Assembly (NCBI GenBank): GCA_030704615.1
Contig: CM060731.1
Location: 78,288,756 to 78,352,755, forward strand
Direction of reading: 5' to 3'
DNA: 64,000 bases
DNA from: Takakia lepidozioides
Taxonomy: Eukaryota > Streptophyta > Takakiopsida > Takakiales > Takakiaceae
Part shown: piece by piece, positions 34,063 through 45,599 of the stretch
Position numbering within the stretch: position 1 is the first letter of the stretch
Layout of the letters: every line of letters starts with the position of its first letter
Program-made: the position numbers and the translations under genes
Notes under the pieces: model-generated
What the model was told of the DNA's origin: nothing
The model's input: only the letters and a program-made list of their open reading frames with translations
Database searches by the model: none

Positions 34063-37000
34063 GTCACGTTTGGGATCGCAAACCATCATCTTCAAAAATA
34101 TGAAATACAAATGTTTGCAGGGTATGAATTTACCTCTCTTGCCCAAACTGGTTGATAGCATATTCACAAAATCAGGACAAATTGGAAACCGTGATGTCGT
34201 AGGCCCTGTCAGGAACAACAGATGTCGAAGTGATCATTGTGTACACCCGACCATATCCTGGATCGGGCACTTCCATGGTGCTTGCAACACGAGCTTGGAG
34301 CATTCTTGCGGACTCCACTTTGCCAAAGTGTTCAGCGGTTGGAGGGAAACGCCGAACAAGCTTTCCATCTCGTTTGGTTGGCCACCAGTGAGGATTTGCC
34401 GGAGGGACCCGAGAGGACGCAGAGGTAGTAGCACATGCATGCAGTTGGGGTTGTCTCGCAAGGGAAAAGTTTGCCTCCTCCAGCATTGCAATCTCCTGAC
34501 TTGTGAGATGTGTTCCCACCTTGACGGGCCAAACGGTGGGAGGAGCTGGCTTCATCACCACGGAAGGACGCACAGTTCCATGCACACATTTGCCACAATC
34601 ATCTACGCAGAACCGGAACTTGTGGTTCTTGGCTTCTGGTTGACCGTATGGACGCATCAAACCCGTGAAAATCGGAGCAGGAGTCCGGGCACCACCTCTG
34701 GATATAGATGAAGTGCACTTCTCGAAATTAATTGCCCTGATCGCTGTACATTTCACACGAGACCCTGCACTTGTGCGTTCTATGTGCCAAACGTGGTCGG
34801 GGCATGTGGACTCAAGCACATCAAGGGGGTTGTTTCTCTCCTGCACCATTTCAGTGGCACTGTTTGATGCTGGAGCCTGCCGTCGTGTTGGAGGTTCCAG
34901 ACATGGATCTGTCATGCAGGGGAACACGAGGCTTTGAGAAGTTATCACGGTCTGCCCTGTGCGAATCAGAATCCGAACCAGGTGGAGTGTTCAATTTCCT
35001 CTTACACGAGCCGAATCTCTCCTCCCATTCAAGATGTGGAGCTCTAGAAACAAGTGGCGTTCCCTGGCCAAACATACTCACCGCCCGTGCTATCTTGTTT
35101 GGATCCCCAGATCTGTTTGCAGCACGCAACATTAACTCCAATTTGTCCGGACCCTTGCCACCAACCCCACCTCGCAAGAAATCACGTTATCGGGTTTGTT
35201 GTTGCAAGGCACGTATCAAATCATCTGTTGTTGCCACATACAAATCCCGACCTCGTTTCCCAGACTGTTGCAACCATGCGTTGTGCACAGTCTTTGCCAA
35301 ATTGCAAGATGGCATGTCCGCCATTTCCTCAATGGACATGTTCTGCAAAGTGGAGAACCACACTTCAGAAATGTGCACATGGAACAACATAAAGAAAGAA
35401 AGGAGAGCAAAATTTGGAAAGTAAATGCATGAATAAAACAAGCAATAGAAGCCTCGCACCATTGTCATGGTTGCTCCCCACTGTCTGTACCGGAAGTGCC
35501 AAAACGCCAGCCAATCTTCCAATGCTCTCATACTCTCAAGCGATGCAGCTCCAGAAGAGAACCACCAGGCACGAATTGTCTAGAACAAAGTGTCTGCCTC
35601 CTTCATTGTTCTAGCATCTTTGTACTATTTGCACAATTTGCGGTGCTGTGTCTGCATCTCTGGTTTGATGTCCGACTTTGTATGTTTCTCCAGAGATTGT
35701 GTCCAATGGAATAGACATGTACGCTCTCTTCCCAGCATTGGCACTTTTGGGTCACCTGATCCGAAGACACTTCGAACTGCATTGAAATTCGCCTGAGCAC
35801 TATTTGCCATGAAACCAGCAAAATTTGGAGATGGCACCCCATGGCTGCCCATAACACGTATCAGGGAATTCCACATGAGCTTCTGGGATTCCGTATCCTC
35901 GGATTGCATGTCACAAACTACAATTGTCATAACTCATTGGTACACTGGATTGTAGATATGACAAGCCATTGTCGTCCAATCGTTCACTCGTTTCACATGA
36001 TCAAACATAAGAAAACAATTCTGCAAGTCCCCAGTCTTCTGCATCCGCTTCACGAGGCTAACCCCACTGCCCTCCCCAACAGTCGACATTTTGAAAAGAA
36101 ACACTTTGATGACACCTTGACCTGGGAAAACATTGTCCTGGATAAAGTCGTACTTGCTCAGACGTTTCAATTCCAAAATGTTGTCTATGTAGCCTCTGAT
36201 CCCAGAGCCCATTCTCAATGCATTGATCTGATGCCGAATGTTAGGTGAACTCAAAGTGGAGAAATGATCCATGACAACGTCCAATGCTGCACCGTCAAGT
36301 TTAGTCCCCACAGAATCCCCTTCACTCAAAATATGGCTTTCCAAGAAGGACTTGCTTGCGCCAAGAGCAATTGCAGATGTTGTTGCGGATGGGTTTCTCT
36401 CGTACTCCTATTTAATCAACCTCGACACTGTCTCAACACTCTCCCTGTAATCCCCCTTCGAGACAGGATGGTTATGGAAACCGAAATGCACACAAGCTCT
36501 TGTCATTGTTTTCAAACGGTGGACAACATAGTACATTCTTGCTCCGCACAACGCCAGGCAAGATGGTACAAGTTTGCAAGATTTACAAACGACAGTGTTT
36601 GCCGGTGGAGGAGCAGTCCCAGGCTTAAATGGATTTTCCGCGAGACCCTCCCACTCGCTTTGATTATGAACCCCAGACTGAAGAAAGTGTCTGTAATTCA
36701 AATTATCATACCTAAGGTGTCCATTGCAAACTGTTCTCCTGAAAACAAGCTTGTCATCATTTTGAATATTGGATGTTTTTGTTCTGCACCATGGGTGCCC
36801 GTCGTGTTTCTTGTCCATTCCGTGCATCATGATTGTTATATCTCCAACTCGCGGAGGAGGAGGTAGCTCGAATAGGATATCCCCATCAAAAGTCTCTGGC
36901 AGGAACTTCACAGGTACCTGCTTCAAAGATTCCTAATCAATTCATCGCAACTCACTTTTGAAACCTGCCATTCCTCCCATCGCCCGTAGTTTTGGAATGA

Positions 37001-37655
37001 CACTACAAATCTCTTCTTCATCCGCTTCCACAACTACAGTAGGAAGGACTGGATTTGGAATTTCACTTATGTCATCAGCGGACGAATCCGAAAGCTCAAC
37101 GATTGGAGTGGATGACGTCTGTTCTTTTTTCACCACCACCTCCCTCTTGTCTTCAATGACTGAAGCAGCAGTCCCGGGCGTCACATATGATCCAAGGGAC
37201 TTTCGCCGAGGCTCTCCAAGTACTCTGTATTTACCAAGGCGCACTCTCCACTGGCTGACATGAGCCGTCTCATCAGGGTTTTGGAAAGAGTATTTCAACA
37301 ACTTCCCGTCCAAATCGTACATCTCTTTCTCTAAGAAGATGGAGCCATTCTGAAGCTCAAACTGGGTAGCCAAGACATGTTCCAGAACAATTGCAAATCC
37401 ATTGTCAAGAGCCTCCTTGGAGAACGGCACTGGTTTCTCGTCAGAGAAGAACTCTGCTTCACAGGAAGCCATCTTCCCTCCTCTCGTACGAAGATGCCTT
37501 GCTATCGCATTTCTTAAGTGAAATCTGTTGACTGAGGTCTCCAAAACACTCTTGAAGAATAAGCAGAGAATATCGCCGAGAAAGTACACACTACATTGTG
37601 CACATTTTGTTATTCCTTGCCTCTGGCAAGATCTTCCAGACATGTAGCCGTCCAT
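34063..37655 (-). pseudogene. MULE-like transposase with WRKY-GCM1-like and SWIM zinc fingers
   Basis: Read leftward. N-terminal part with an acidic linker (37655-36942); a segment FLPETFDGDILFELPPPP with MDKKHDGHPWC (about 36770-36910); a WRKY-GCM1/FLYWCH-like finger (CKSC, then CGARMYYVVHRL, CVHFGFHNHP; about 36470-36590); a core with DHVKRVNDWTTMACHIYNP, VVCDMQSED, FMANSAQANFNAVRSVFGSG and CLFHWTQSLEKHTK (about 35600-36000), the C..H arrangement expected of MULE-type DDE transposases. The C-terminal part (34172-34948) holds VRPSVVMKP..W and KVGTHLTSQEIAML. A SWIM finger follows (ICPDF...IPCKHLYFIF, about 34090-34165) whose first Cys is lost. Many frameshifts and stops; inactive. Confidence 0.75.
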
Positions 37656-38456
37656 TCTAATTACTTTTTTTGTGGGCCCTGCTGACAGAGTATCCTCAGG
37701 AGCAATTTCGGTAGCTGTTAAACCAGTATTCAGAACCTAATCAATTAACATAATAACCAGCCGACTTCTCAGAAGTGTGCCAAAGGATTTGATGGTGGGA
37801 TAGCAGATGAAGTAAATGCATCTTTTTACTAATATCATTGATCATGCGCACCTGGGAAGTCCTAACTGTGAAACGAACGAGGGGTGGGCTTACAAGGATG
37901 AATGTGTATGATATCCAGAAATGTGTCATCAACCACTCGTTCATTTACATTTATTTGTCTGAGATTGTGCGCCAGATGGCCCCATATTTTATATTCCATG
38001 GTGCCATGGTTCTGATGGCATAGGCATTGTCTGAGGCTTAGCAGTCAGACCAGATAATTTTTTATATGCAATGTTATATTCATCTATAATATCTGCCGCT
38101 GTTAGATTCAATTATTGAAACCATTCGAATAAACGACACGCCGTTCATTTTGGGCGACACATGTCAGACAACAATAACTAAATTGCAGACGAACAACTGT
38201 CCACTAATGGCTGGCAGGTGCACTAATAAGGGAATGACATTGTGTAACGGTCACACGAGAGGGAATCCGATGCTTCTAGAGACAATCCCCAACTTACGCA
38301 ACTCCGCAAGAAATCGAGAGTCACTTTGTCTTTCTCATTTCCGCACTTAGAGGGAGAAAGGTAGTCAAGCTAGAGTGGGTTCCCTCTACGATACGAAAAA
38401 GAAGGAAGTCACTTTATTTTACTTCCCTTAGAGAGAGACTGAGAGCAAGAGAGCAA

Positions 38457-40656
38457 ATGACGAGGCGTCGTTTGATGGAGAACACAAGGCCACGGAAGCA
38501 GGTGAATGCGGAGACTGCAACACAAGATCAGCAGACCGAGAATGAGGCTGTCACACAGTCAGAGAGAACAGTAAGCGTTGGAAACCAGACTGTGGAAGCA
38601 GAGATGATAGAAAAGCAAACTGAAGGAGGTGGAAGTTCGGGAAACGCAGAACCGGGAAAAGGTCTACAAACCCTAGAACAGACAAAGATTCAAGCAGATG
38701 TGAAGGGGAAGAGGAAAGTTGCAGAAGGGGATCCAAACTCAAAACCTAAGAAGGCGCCAGTAAGTGTTCTCTACCTTCCATTTCCTGTTTACAGTTCTGC
38801 GAAGAGTGTGAGTGAAGTGCACAAGAAAGTGATGGTCGGTACCGACCATCAGAATGAAGTCATGTTGATTTGCAATGTACCCCTCTGTTTATGGTTTTCC
38901 ACAACAGCAGTTTGTGACTGGCGGTACCGCCATTCACTGTTCTTCGTACACAGTCAGTTTGATTTCCTTTCAAGCATTCTTTCTCTTTCATTCTGTAGCA
39001 GGAACTCCTGATTGTTGGCAACGAAGAGTGTGAGTGAAGTGCACAAGAAAGTGATGGTCGATACCGACCATCAGAATGAAGTCATGTTGATTTGCAATGT
39101 ACCCCTCTGTTTATGGTTTTCCACAGCAGCAGTTTGTGACTGGCGGTACCGCCATTCACTGTTCTTCGTACACAGTCAGTTTGATTTCCTTTCAAGCATT
39201 CTTTCTCTTTCATTCTGTAGCAGGAACTCCTGATTGTTGGCAACGAAGAGTGTGAGTGAAGTGCACAAGAAAGTGATGGTCGGTACCGACCATCAGAATG
39301 AAGTCATGTTGATCTGCAATGTATCCCTCTGTTTATGGTTTTCCACAGAAGCAGTTTGTGACTGGCGGTACCGCTATTCACTGTTCTTCGGATACAATCA
39401 GTCTGATTTCCTTTCAAGCGTTCTTTTTCTTTCATTCTGTAGCAGGAACTCCTGATTGTTGGCAATGACATTCTCTTTCTTTTCAAAACTCTCATTCTGA
39501 TATGACAGAAAGTGAGTGTCGTTGCCGACAGGAAGTATGATCCAGTATCGACTTACACCAAACGTAATGCTTTCCATTCTAGTGTAGAGTGAGTGTCGTT
39601 AACGCCATTCGATTCTCCTCATGAGCTTCCTGTACCTGTATGCTTGGAGAGAGAGCAATGTATTCTATAGTGTAACTCTATAAGACTTGACTGATCAGTT
39701 TTCAATCAACAAAATTCCACTGTTGTTTATGTTTCGCACCCTAACCTCCTGTCTTTCGCAGACGAGGATGTTCGAGACGATCTGCATGCGGAGGATTCGC
39801 ACCTCAAAGACACCATCCTCCGTGGGGCTTCGAGATTTCTGACCAAGGGAGTTTCATCAATCCCCCGTATGAGCCGCATGTCGATGACATTCTATACAAC
39901 TTCATGCAGCCCACACAGACTCTCAAAAAACCAGATGGCACTCCCTAGAGAGGTGCAAAGGAGAAAACCCCAGCGTTTATGCAGACACTGCTGGAGTCAT
40001 GCAGCCACCACTCGGCACGGGTTGTTGACCTCTTGGTATCCACAGGTTCGTTTTCTCCCTTCAGATTTCGTTTTCTTTCTGCATTTTCATCTTCGTTAAT
40101 CCCCCCCCTACAAGCTGTTCATGTCCTCCTGTCTGGTGCAGGAGAAACTTACCATGCGTGTAAGGCAGGCGGCGGATCCCTTTTTGGCATGGAGGGTGAC
40201 TTTGACCTATACAAGACTGTGCTCCTCCCTCTTTTGTCTGGCTCTACATCAGGCACACAAACTGAAACGATTCAAATCCGAAATGATGAGGATGACGAGG
40301 ATAAGCAGGTCCACAACGACTTTTCATGTGAGTAAGTCTGCAATGGAATTGTCATTCCACTTTGGGTGCCCTTTTCAATCGCAGACATCAAATTTGCAAT
40401 AATAACGTATTTCTTGCTGTGACTTGCAGGAAAGGCAGCGGTGGATCTTTAGGAGACTGTTTTCGACAGCCCCCTTTCCATTTTTTTGCTTCCTGTGTAT
40501 GCCGAAGCAATGGCACTTCAAATGGCCGAGGCTCTCTCTCTTGACTTTTTATTGCCCGTCCGCAGGTTTAGCCATCGTAGAGCCGGAGTTCTAAAATACT
40601 TGGATTTGGATGCAGAGGACGTGGGGATAGATTGTTCTGACTCTGAGTCAGACTAA
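38457..40656 (+). pseudogene. Beta-class amino-methyltransferase-like gene in copy B
   Basis: Exon 1 (38457-38759) encodes a polar N-terminus, MTRRRLMENTRPRKQ to KKAP, then GTAAGT. After an intron containing a triplicated 222-bp repeat, the region from 39762 reads GFEISDQGSFINPPYEPHVDDIL, then after a TAG (39946) TPAFMQTLLESCSHHSARVVDLLVSTG. A GT-AG intron (40046-40140) leads to ETYHACKAGGGSLFGMEGDF and LYKTVLLPLL. Further exons end in LDLDAEDVGIDCSDSESD at 40656. NPPY followed by a hydrophobic-D-x(4)-G SAM-binding motif is the beta-class N4/N6 methylase order. At least one frameshift and one stop make it a pseudogene. The assignment rests on motifs only. Confidence 0.5.
38797..39462 (+). repeat. 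Three tandem 222-bp units with palindromes
   Basis: Units 38797-39018, 39019-39240 and 39241-39462 are nearly identical. Each has a palindrome around GGTCGGTACCGACC (perfect in units 1 and 3, one base off in unit 2) and a second, GGCGGTACCGCC, about 90 bp later. The length is a multiple of three, so each unit stays open for 73 codons, but the position between a donor and an acceptor suggests they are intronic. Related GTGTCGTTGCCGACA words follow at about 39515. Confidence 0.85.
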
Positions 40657-40769
40657 ACTACACATTTTTAATGTTCATTTCTCATCCTCTTTGTAAAAGA
40701 TTCAATTCCCTACTTTATTGCAGATGTTCCGCCAGAAAGAAAAAGGAACAAAGAATCCACTCAGAATGA

Positions 40770-41130
40770 TATGACAATCTTCATGAATCCATCCCACAAC
40801 CACCACAACCTCATGTCAAAGCCATTGTGCATTCATCTACACTGTATTCATGCATCCTCCATTCATAAATGTTTTCAATTATTCAACATCCATTGTACAT
40901 TCATCCACTACAATCTCGAATCCAACTTACAAACCCCTCACACTCATGTCATATACATTGTGCATTCATGTACTGTGTATGAATGCATACTCCATTCATG
41001 AATGTTTTCCACTATTCAACATCCATTGTACATTCATCAATCATACATTCATCCATTGAAATATCATCCATCTGCTTGCATTGTTCGCACCCATCCATCA
41101 ATGTTTCATCCACACTACATTCATCCATAC
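40770..41130 (+). repeat. CATTCATCC-rich subterminal repeats of copy B
   Basis: About ten irregular copies of CATTCATCC or TTCATCCA in one orientation. Copy A has the same words in inverted orientation at its two ends (26990-27140 and 29000-29090), and copy C has them at about 62980. Likely transposase-binding or structural subterminal repeats. Confidence 0.65.
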
Positions 41131-41495
41131 CGCATTGATCTCTTGCTTTCATGTGGGAATGACCACATCCTTTTATTATGTCGTCCAACTCGTTACCGCG
41201 GTTAAGGGTGCTCTTCCGCGGAAATACACTCCGCTTCTTATTTGGCGCGCGGTGACGTGGAGTTTAAGCGTGATGGCGTGGAGTGAGATTGGTGATGTGG
41301 CGTGGGCACAAGGTGACATGGCGTGAGCAAAGCTGGGCTCACGCGACCAGGCTCACGCCGAGGCATCCCTGTGAGGCTAGCAGTAGTATTTGCTGTTATG
41401 TCATATTGCTGCAAAATTGAGATGGAAATTTAGTCAAGTAGTAATCACTTCATCACTTCTCATTGTGCAATACCTGTATAATAGAATCAAATTAA

Positions 41496-42632
41496 CCCGT
41501 AAGTGTCAAACTGACCCGTTTTGGGTTGGTTAGGTTTATTTAACCAGCCATAACTTCCTGTGGTTAAGGCTGATTGGCCTTTTTTTTGGCTCAATCGACA
41601 GATAATCAGGTCCCCCTTCATATGGCATTGGCCAATTGGTCAATGCCTGAAGGGGTAGGGATCTCAATCAATTGGAAAGGGGCCAACTCAGCTTTTGAGG
41701 CCATTTTGGTACCCCTAACCTGCCCAAGTTGCTGACATGGCAATTGCGGTCAGGTTAGGGTGAATGAATGATACCCCATAAAGGGATGGGTGGCACGATT
41801 CCCCCAACCCATTGATTGCCCGGTGGGTATGGAGGCCTGCGCACGTCTGGTATTCCCAGGCCTGCATCCTTACCTGAGATCGACGGAGATGGCTGCTCCT
41901 GCCAACACGATGGGCTCATAGGCGGACTGGAGGGAGTGCTGCCGCGATGGCGGCAGAGCTCGCGGCTCGAGAAAATCTCGGGTGGGCCAAACCCAGGCTG
42001 GGCTACGGCTCCAAATATCCTAGGCCTGCAGGCTATACCAAAGGTGTGCCATTTGAAGTCTTGGGCAGGGAACCTAAGGATGCGGTGCATTGGCTGATTG
42101 GCCTCAAAGTTTTTCGGGGACTTCATATGGAAGCCCATGACATTTCAACCGGAGGGATTAGGGATTGACCGGCTGAATTTTCTTGTATAATTTTAGGAAG
42201 AGAGATTTTGGCCTGCCCAAAGAAAATGGCATATTTTGACCCCCCCAATTTGTCACTACAAAGGAGCCCACTTCAGAACATTTCAGAAAAAACTGAAATT
42301 TTATGAGAATGTGTGTTATCAGGTATGGAACAACATTCTTGAGACTCTCAAACAGAAAAAATTAAAAATGCCCAAATACGAGCAAAAAACTGCTTTTTTT
42401 GGCACCTAATTCTTAGTGGAGATTTTTTTTTTGTCCCACTCTACACTTTATAATCTTCAGATCTGGCAGTTGGATTTTGGTGAAACTTTTTGTGGTAGGA
42501 GGTGGGGTAGGTGGGAAGTAATTCCAACGGTCAGTTTTACAAGGACACAGAGATTCTCTAGATAATTTTTTTTTGTGGGCCAGGGTCATGTTTTTCCACG
42601 AGAGGGTGAAAATGAGTTTTGACACTTGAGGG
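41496..42632. mobile_element. piggyBac-type non-autonomous element
   Basis: Flanked by TTAA on both sides (41492-41495 and 42633-42636). Left end CCCGTAAGTGTCAAACT and right end (complemented) CCCTCAAGTGTCAAAACT form a TIR of about 17 bp with a CCC start. TTAA target sites with CCC...GGG ends are the hallmark of the piggyBac superfamily. The interior (1137 bp) has no transposase; short frames at 41755-42168 on both strands are not recognised. Named from end structure only. Confidence 0.72.
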
Positions 42633-42636
42633 TTAA

Positions 42637-45595
42637 CATAGGAGCTGGGTGGTCATGTGGATTGGTATTATCCATATAGATCACCTCCGATATAGTCTCG
42701 ATCCGGGTAGGCGCAACTGTTGGGTTATAGTTCTAGTCGATCGGAACTTATATTGTATGAAAACTATCATGGGGGAACATTTTCTCTAAAAGCCTTGTGG
42801 AAATGCTTTTTGACACTAATTTTGCGAACAAGTTTTAATGCGACATGTTTTTCTACAAACTCACTGTAAAAGCTTGTCAGAAACAGTTTAATGATTGGGT
42901 CCTCAGTTTCCGTAAGACTCAGAGACTACCTACACATCGGTTTGGATCTTCCCTAATAGGCTTCAACACATAAATGTTTTTCACCCAGCTAATTGCAACT
43001 TCTTTCTTTATACCTTCTTCTACAATATTGTACAGTTTTTAAGATCTCACTACTTACTACTTAAGTAGCTGCTTGTTTTCTATAAATTTTGTGTTAGTTC
43101 TTTAGCAGATCAGTATTTTGATTTTCAAAATCCTCTCTTCAGCCTTCTCCACTGAGTTTGAGCAGAGTAATGTCAACTTGATGCACAAGCACTGAAACTA
43201 AACTCCACTACCGCGGTACTACCGACACTGTCTCATTGTCTGTCTCCGCCGTTCCTTCGTTGTAGAGCTGCAGGTTTCTGCCCCTCTAGGTTTCTTCGGT
43301 TTCTCCCCAGTAGGGACTTTCCTCGTTGTCATGTTTCTTGCCCCTACTCCATTGGAGGGTTGATCCTCCCTCAACCCTTCCCTATACTTAGTGAAGATCT
43401 GATGTCAAAGACCTTCACTAGAAACTGTCTCTAAATTACAGTGGGAGTCTTCTTCCCTCCAATAATCCCAAATGAAGGTAACAAGGGCCCCCCTTCCCTT
43501 TTTCCCAAAAACAAACAGGTGGCAATGCTGTTTGCTTACTAGTGTCTTTTATGACTTTAATGTTTTTCCCTCCCTTGCAAAAGCAGATTGCATGGCTAAC
43601 CAAAATAGGCTTATGACATTTTTATATTTTGTTACAACATAGTATGATAATTATCTGGAAATTAATAAACTCTGATATTCTGATAATCTAAATAATCGCA
43701 GATAATTTTTTTCTTTCTTTCGTCACTCTCTCTCCAATGTCATGCAAACAATGATCTCAATCTACGTCCATATCCTGTAAAGTCACTTGTCAATCAACCC
43801 TTTATAAAATCTTCACCTTCAGCTGTGAAAGAGGGTTTGGATGAATGACATGATCCCATCTAGAAATTACATACTCGGAAGATGTATTTGCATGCATTTT
43901 GTCCATGAAGGTTGGAGTTCTCTTCAATTCTTCATTAGAACAAAACACATGAACAATGAAGCGAACCATAATCTCAACTTACTAACTATGATTCATGCAA
44001 TAGAATGAAGTTTCTGCAAGATCAATTTATGCCCAATGTTTGTATTTTGGACCTGGATGCCTTCTCTATGGATAGGGGTGAAGGACCCTCTTGTTGGAGG
44101 GGACCCATCCCCTCCAACAGAGTACAATGGGTTCAATCCCAATATGCACAATGATCATTTATCATATTCCAACATTATTGATGAAATAATAAGATGCTTG
44201 GTATGAGCCAAAAACAACTCTGGCAAAAAAATAAAAAGAAGCAACCCAATTAATGAATCCCAAAAAATGAATAAGTAGGACAGTGAAGGCCTTTCGCCTG
44301 GTTGTTGAGCGCTACCTTCACCGTTTGCGATCACTATCATTTTGAATTCCCTCCAGTGCTCTCTTTACACCAGAGATGAAGTCATCCACAATGGCACCAA
44401 TCTCAGCCCTGTAGCAATTTTCAAGATCACGATGAGAAAGATTGACATAACATATTCCATACATTGATCTAAGCACGTCCTGTCAAAATCAGACCTGTTT
44501 GGTGGAGAGCTACACCAACACAAGTCATTATTCGAATGCTTATACTTCAACTGATGGAGGTAAATGCATTTTTGTTTAAATTTTTTTCATAGCATTATAG
44601 TGGTCAGGCACAATGTTTGGCATTTCCTTCACAAAACTCTAACCTGTTTGGAATGCACTAACAACTACCAATCTTTCAAAGATGCCCTTGTTGTTTAGAG
44701 AGTACAAATGGACCTGCATCATTCCACATGAAACCCACAGAAGTATATACTAACAGTCATTTCAGGCTCTGAAAAAGGGCATCTTGTTCATGAGAACACA
44801 AATGGACCTGTATCAAAATGGGTAATATCCTGACATGGAGTGTACATCAAGCAATAAGATCCCGTCTTCCTTAGCGGGAATCCCTTTTTAATATGCAGAA
44901 GTACGCATGCTATTCCAGCCCGGTGCCAAATAATAGAAAGGCCCTTTGGTAGGCCTTTAATGTGTCTCCCTGTACTGATCTTTGAGACTTAAGTTCATCA
45001 AACATGGCTGTGGAGGCTAGAGGTGGGACAGAGTAGTTCTGAAATATTACTGTTGGCCTCACTACACTGTCTTTTCTCTACAGTCTGCTCTACACATTTT
45101 AGGACTCCGAACTTGCCCTTTTCTGCTACAAGGCAGTGTATTTGATGGGTCTGGTCAGTATCACCACCACACCTTAAAAGTCAACGCTTCCTGAAAGAAA
45201 AGCGGGCACTCCATATCCAATCTTACGGCACACTGACCTGTTGTCATGGCTGGTTTAAGGGCATGGAGCAGCATAGAGAGTTTGATTTCCAGGTGTCAGA
45301 AGCTTTTACTTCTCCTGCTGCTTTTAATGGCATTTTGAATGTGACCCACACAGCTACAATCCTCAAGATTTCGTTCCTAAGTAGATCAAAGGGAAAGCAC
45401 GCATCTTCCTCCACCTAAAACTAGTGATGATGGCTATTACCAAATTCTTTTGACTTTAGTAGCTCTTCCTCACACATTGACTTGAAGATTCTAAACATCA
45501 AGGTACCTTCTCATTCTATCGATCCGCTCTGAGGCCTGTAAAGTCACCTATAACACTTCATACAGATTCTCTAAGCCTTTTGCTTCTACATCTTA
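42637..45595. other. Gene-poor region
   Basis: About 3 kb with no convincing gene, TE terminus or RNA. 42770-43090 is AT-rich. 43195-43480 is more balanced and could be an exon or UTR but has no long frame. 44155-44550 holds short minus frames without similarity I recognise. Confidence 0.4.
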
Positions 45596-45599
45596 GTTG

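Larger units (their letters stand above)
34063..41369. mobile_element. SWIM-transposase element, copy B (left end lost)
   Basis: Carries a leftward transposase (34063-37655) and a divergent methyltransferase-like gene (38457-40656). The right end (about 41200-41369) has GCGTGAGC words and, complemented, starts GGGATGCCTCGGCGTGAGC, like the ends of copy A. 40770-41130 holds CATTCATCC-type subterminal repeats. Comparison with copy C shows the left end is missing by about 450 bp at the junction with PPR sequence, so no target duplication can be tested. That this is one transposon is inferred from shared end motifs. Confidence 0.65.

Noticed and set aside
38762-39455. Repeated 73-residue protein encoded by the 222-bp units
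   Set aside because: The units lie between a good donor and acceptor, the frames start from repeat phase, and composition is intron-like (T-rich ends).
40770-41130. CATTCATCC repeats resembling a CRISPR array
   Set aside because: Repeat words are 8-10 bp, irregularly spaced, without constant spacers, in a eukaryotic genome; they fit transposon subterminal repeats.
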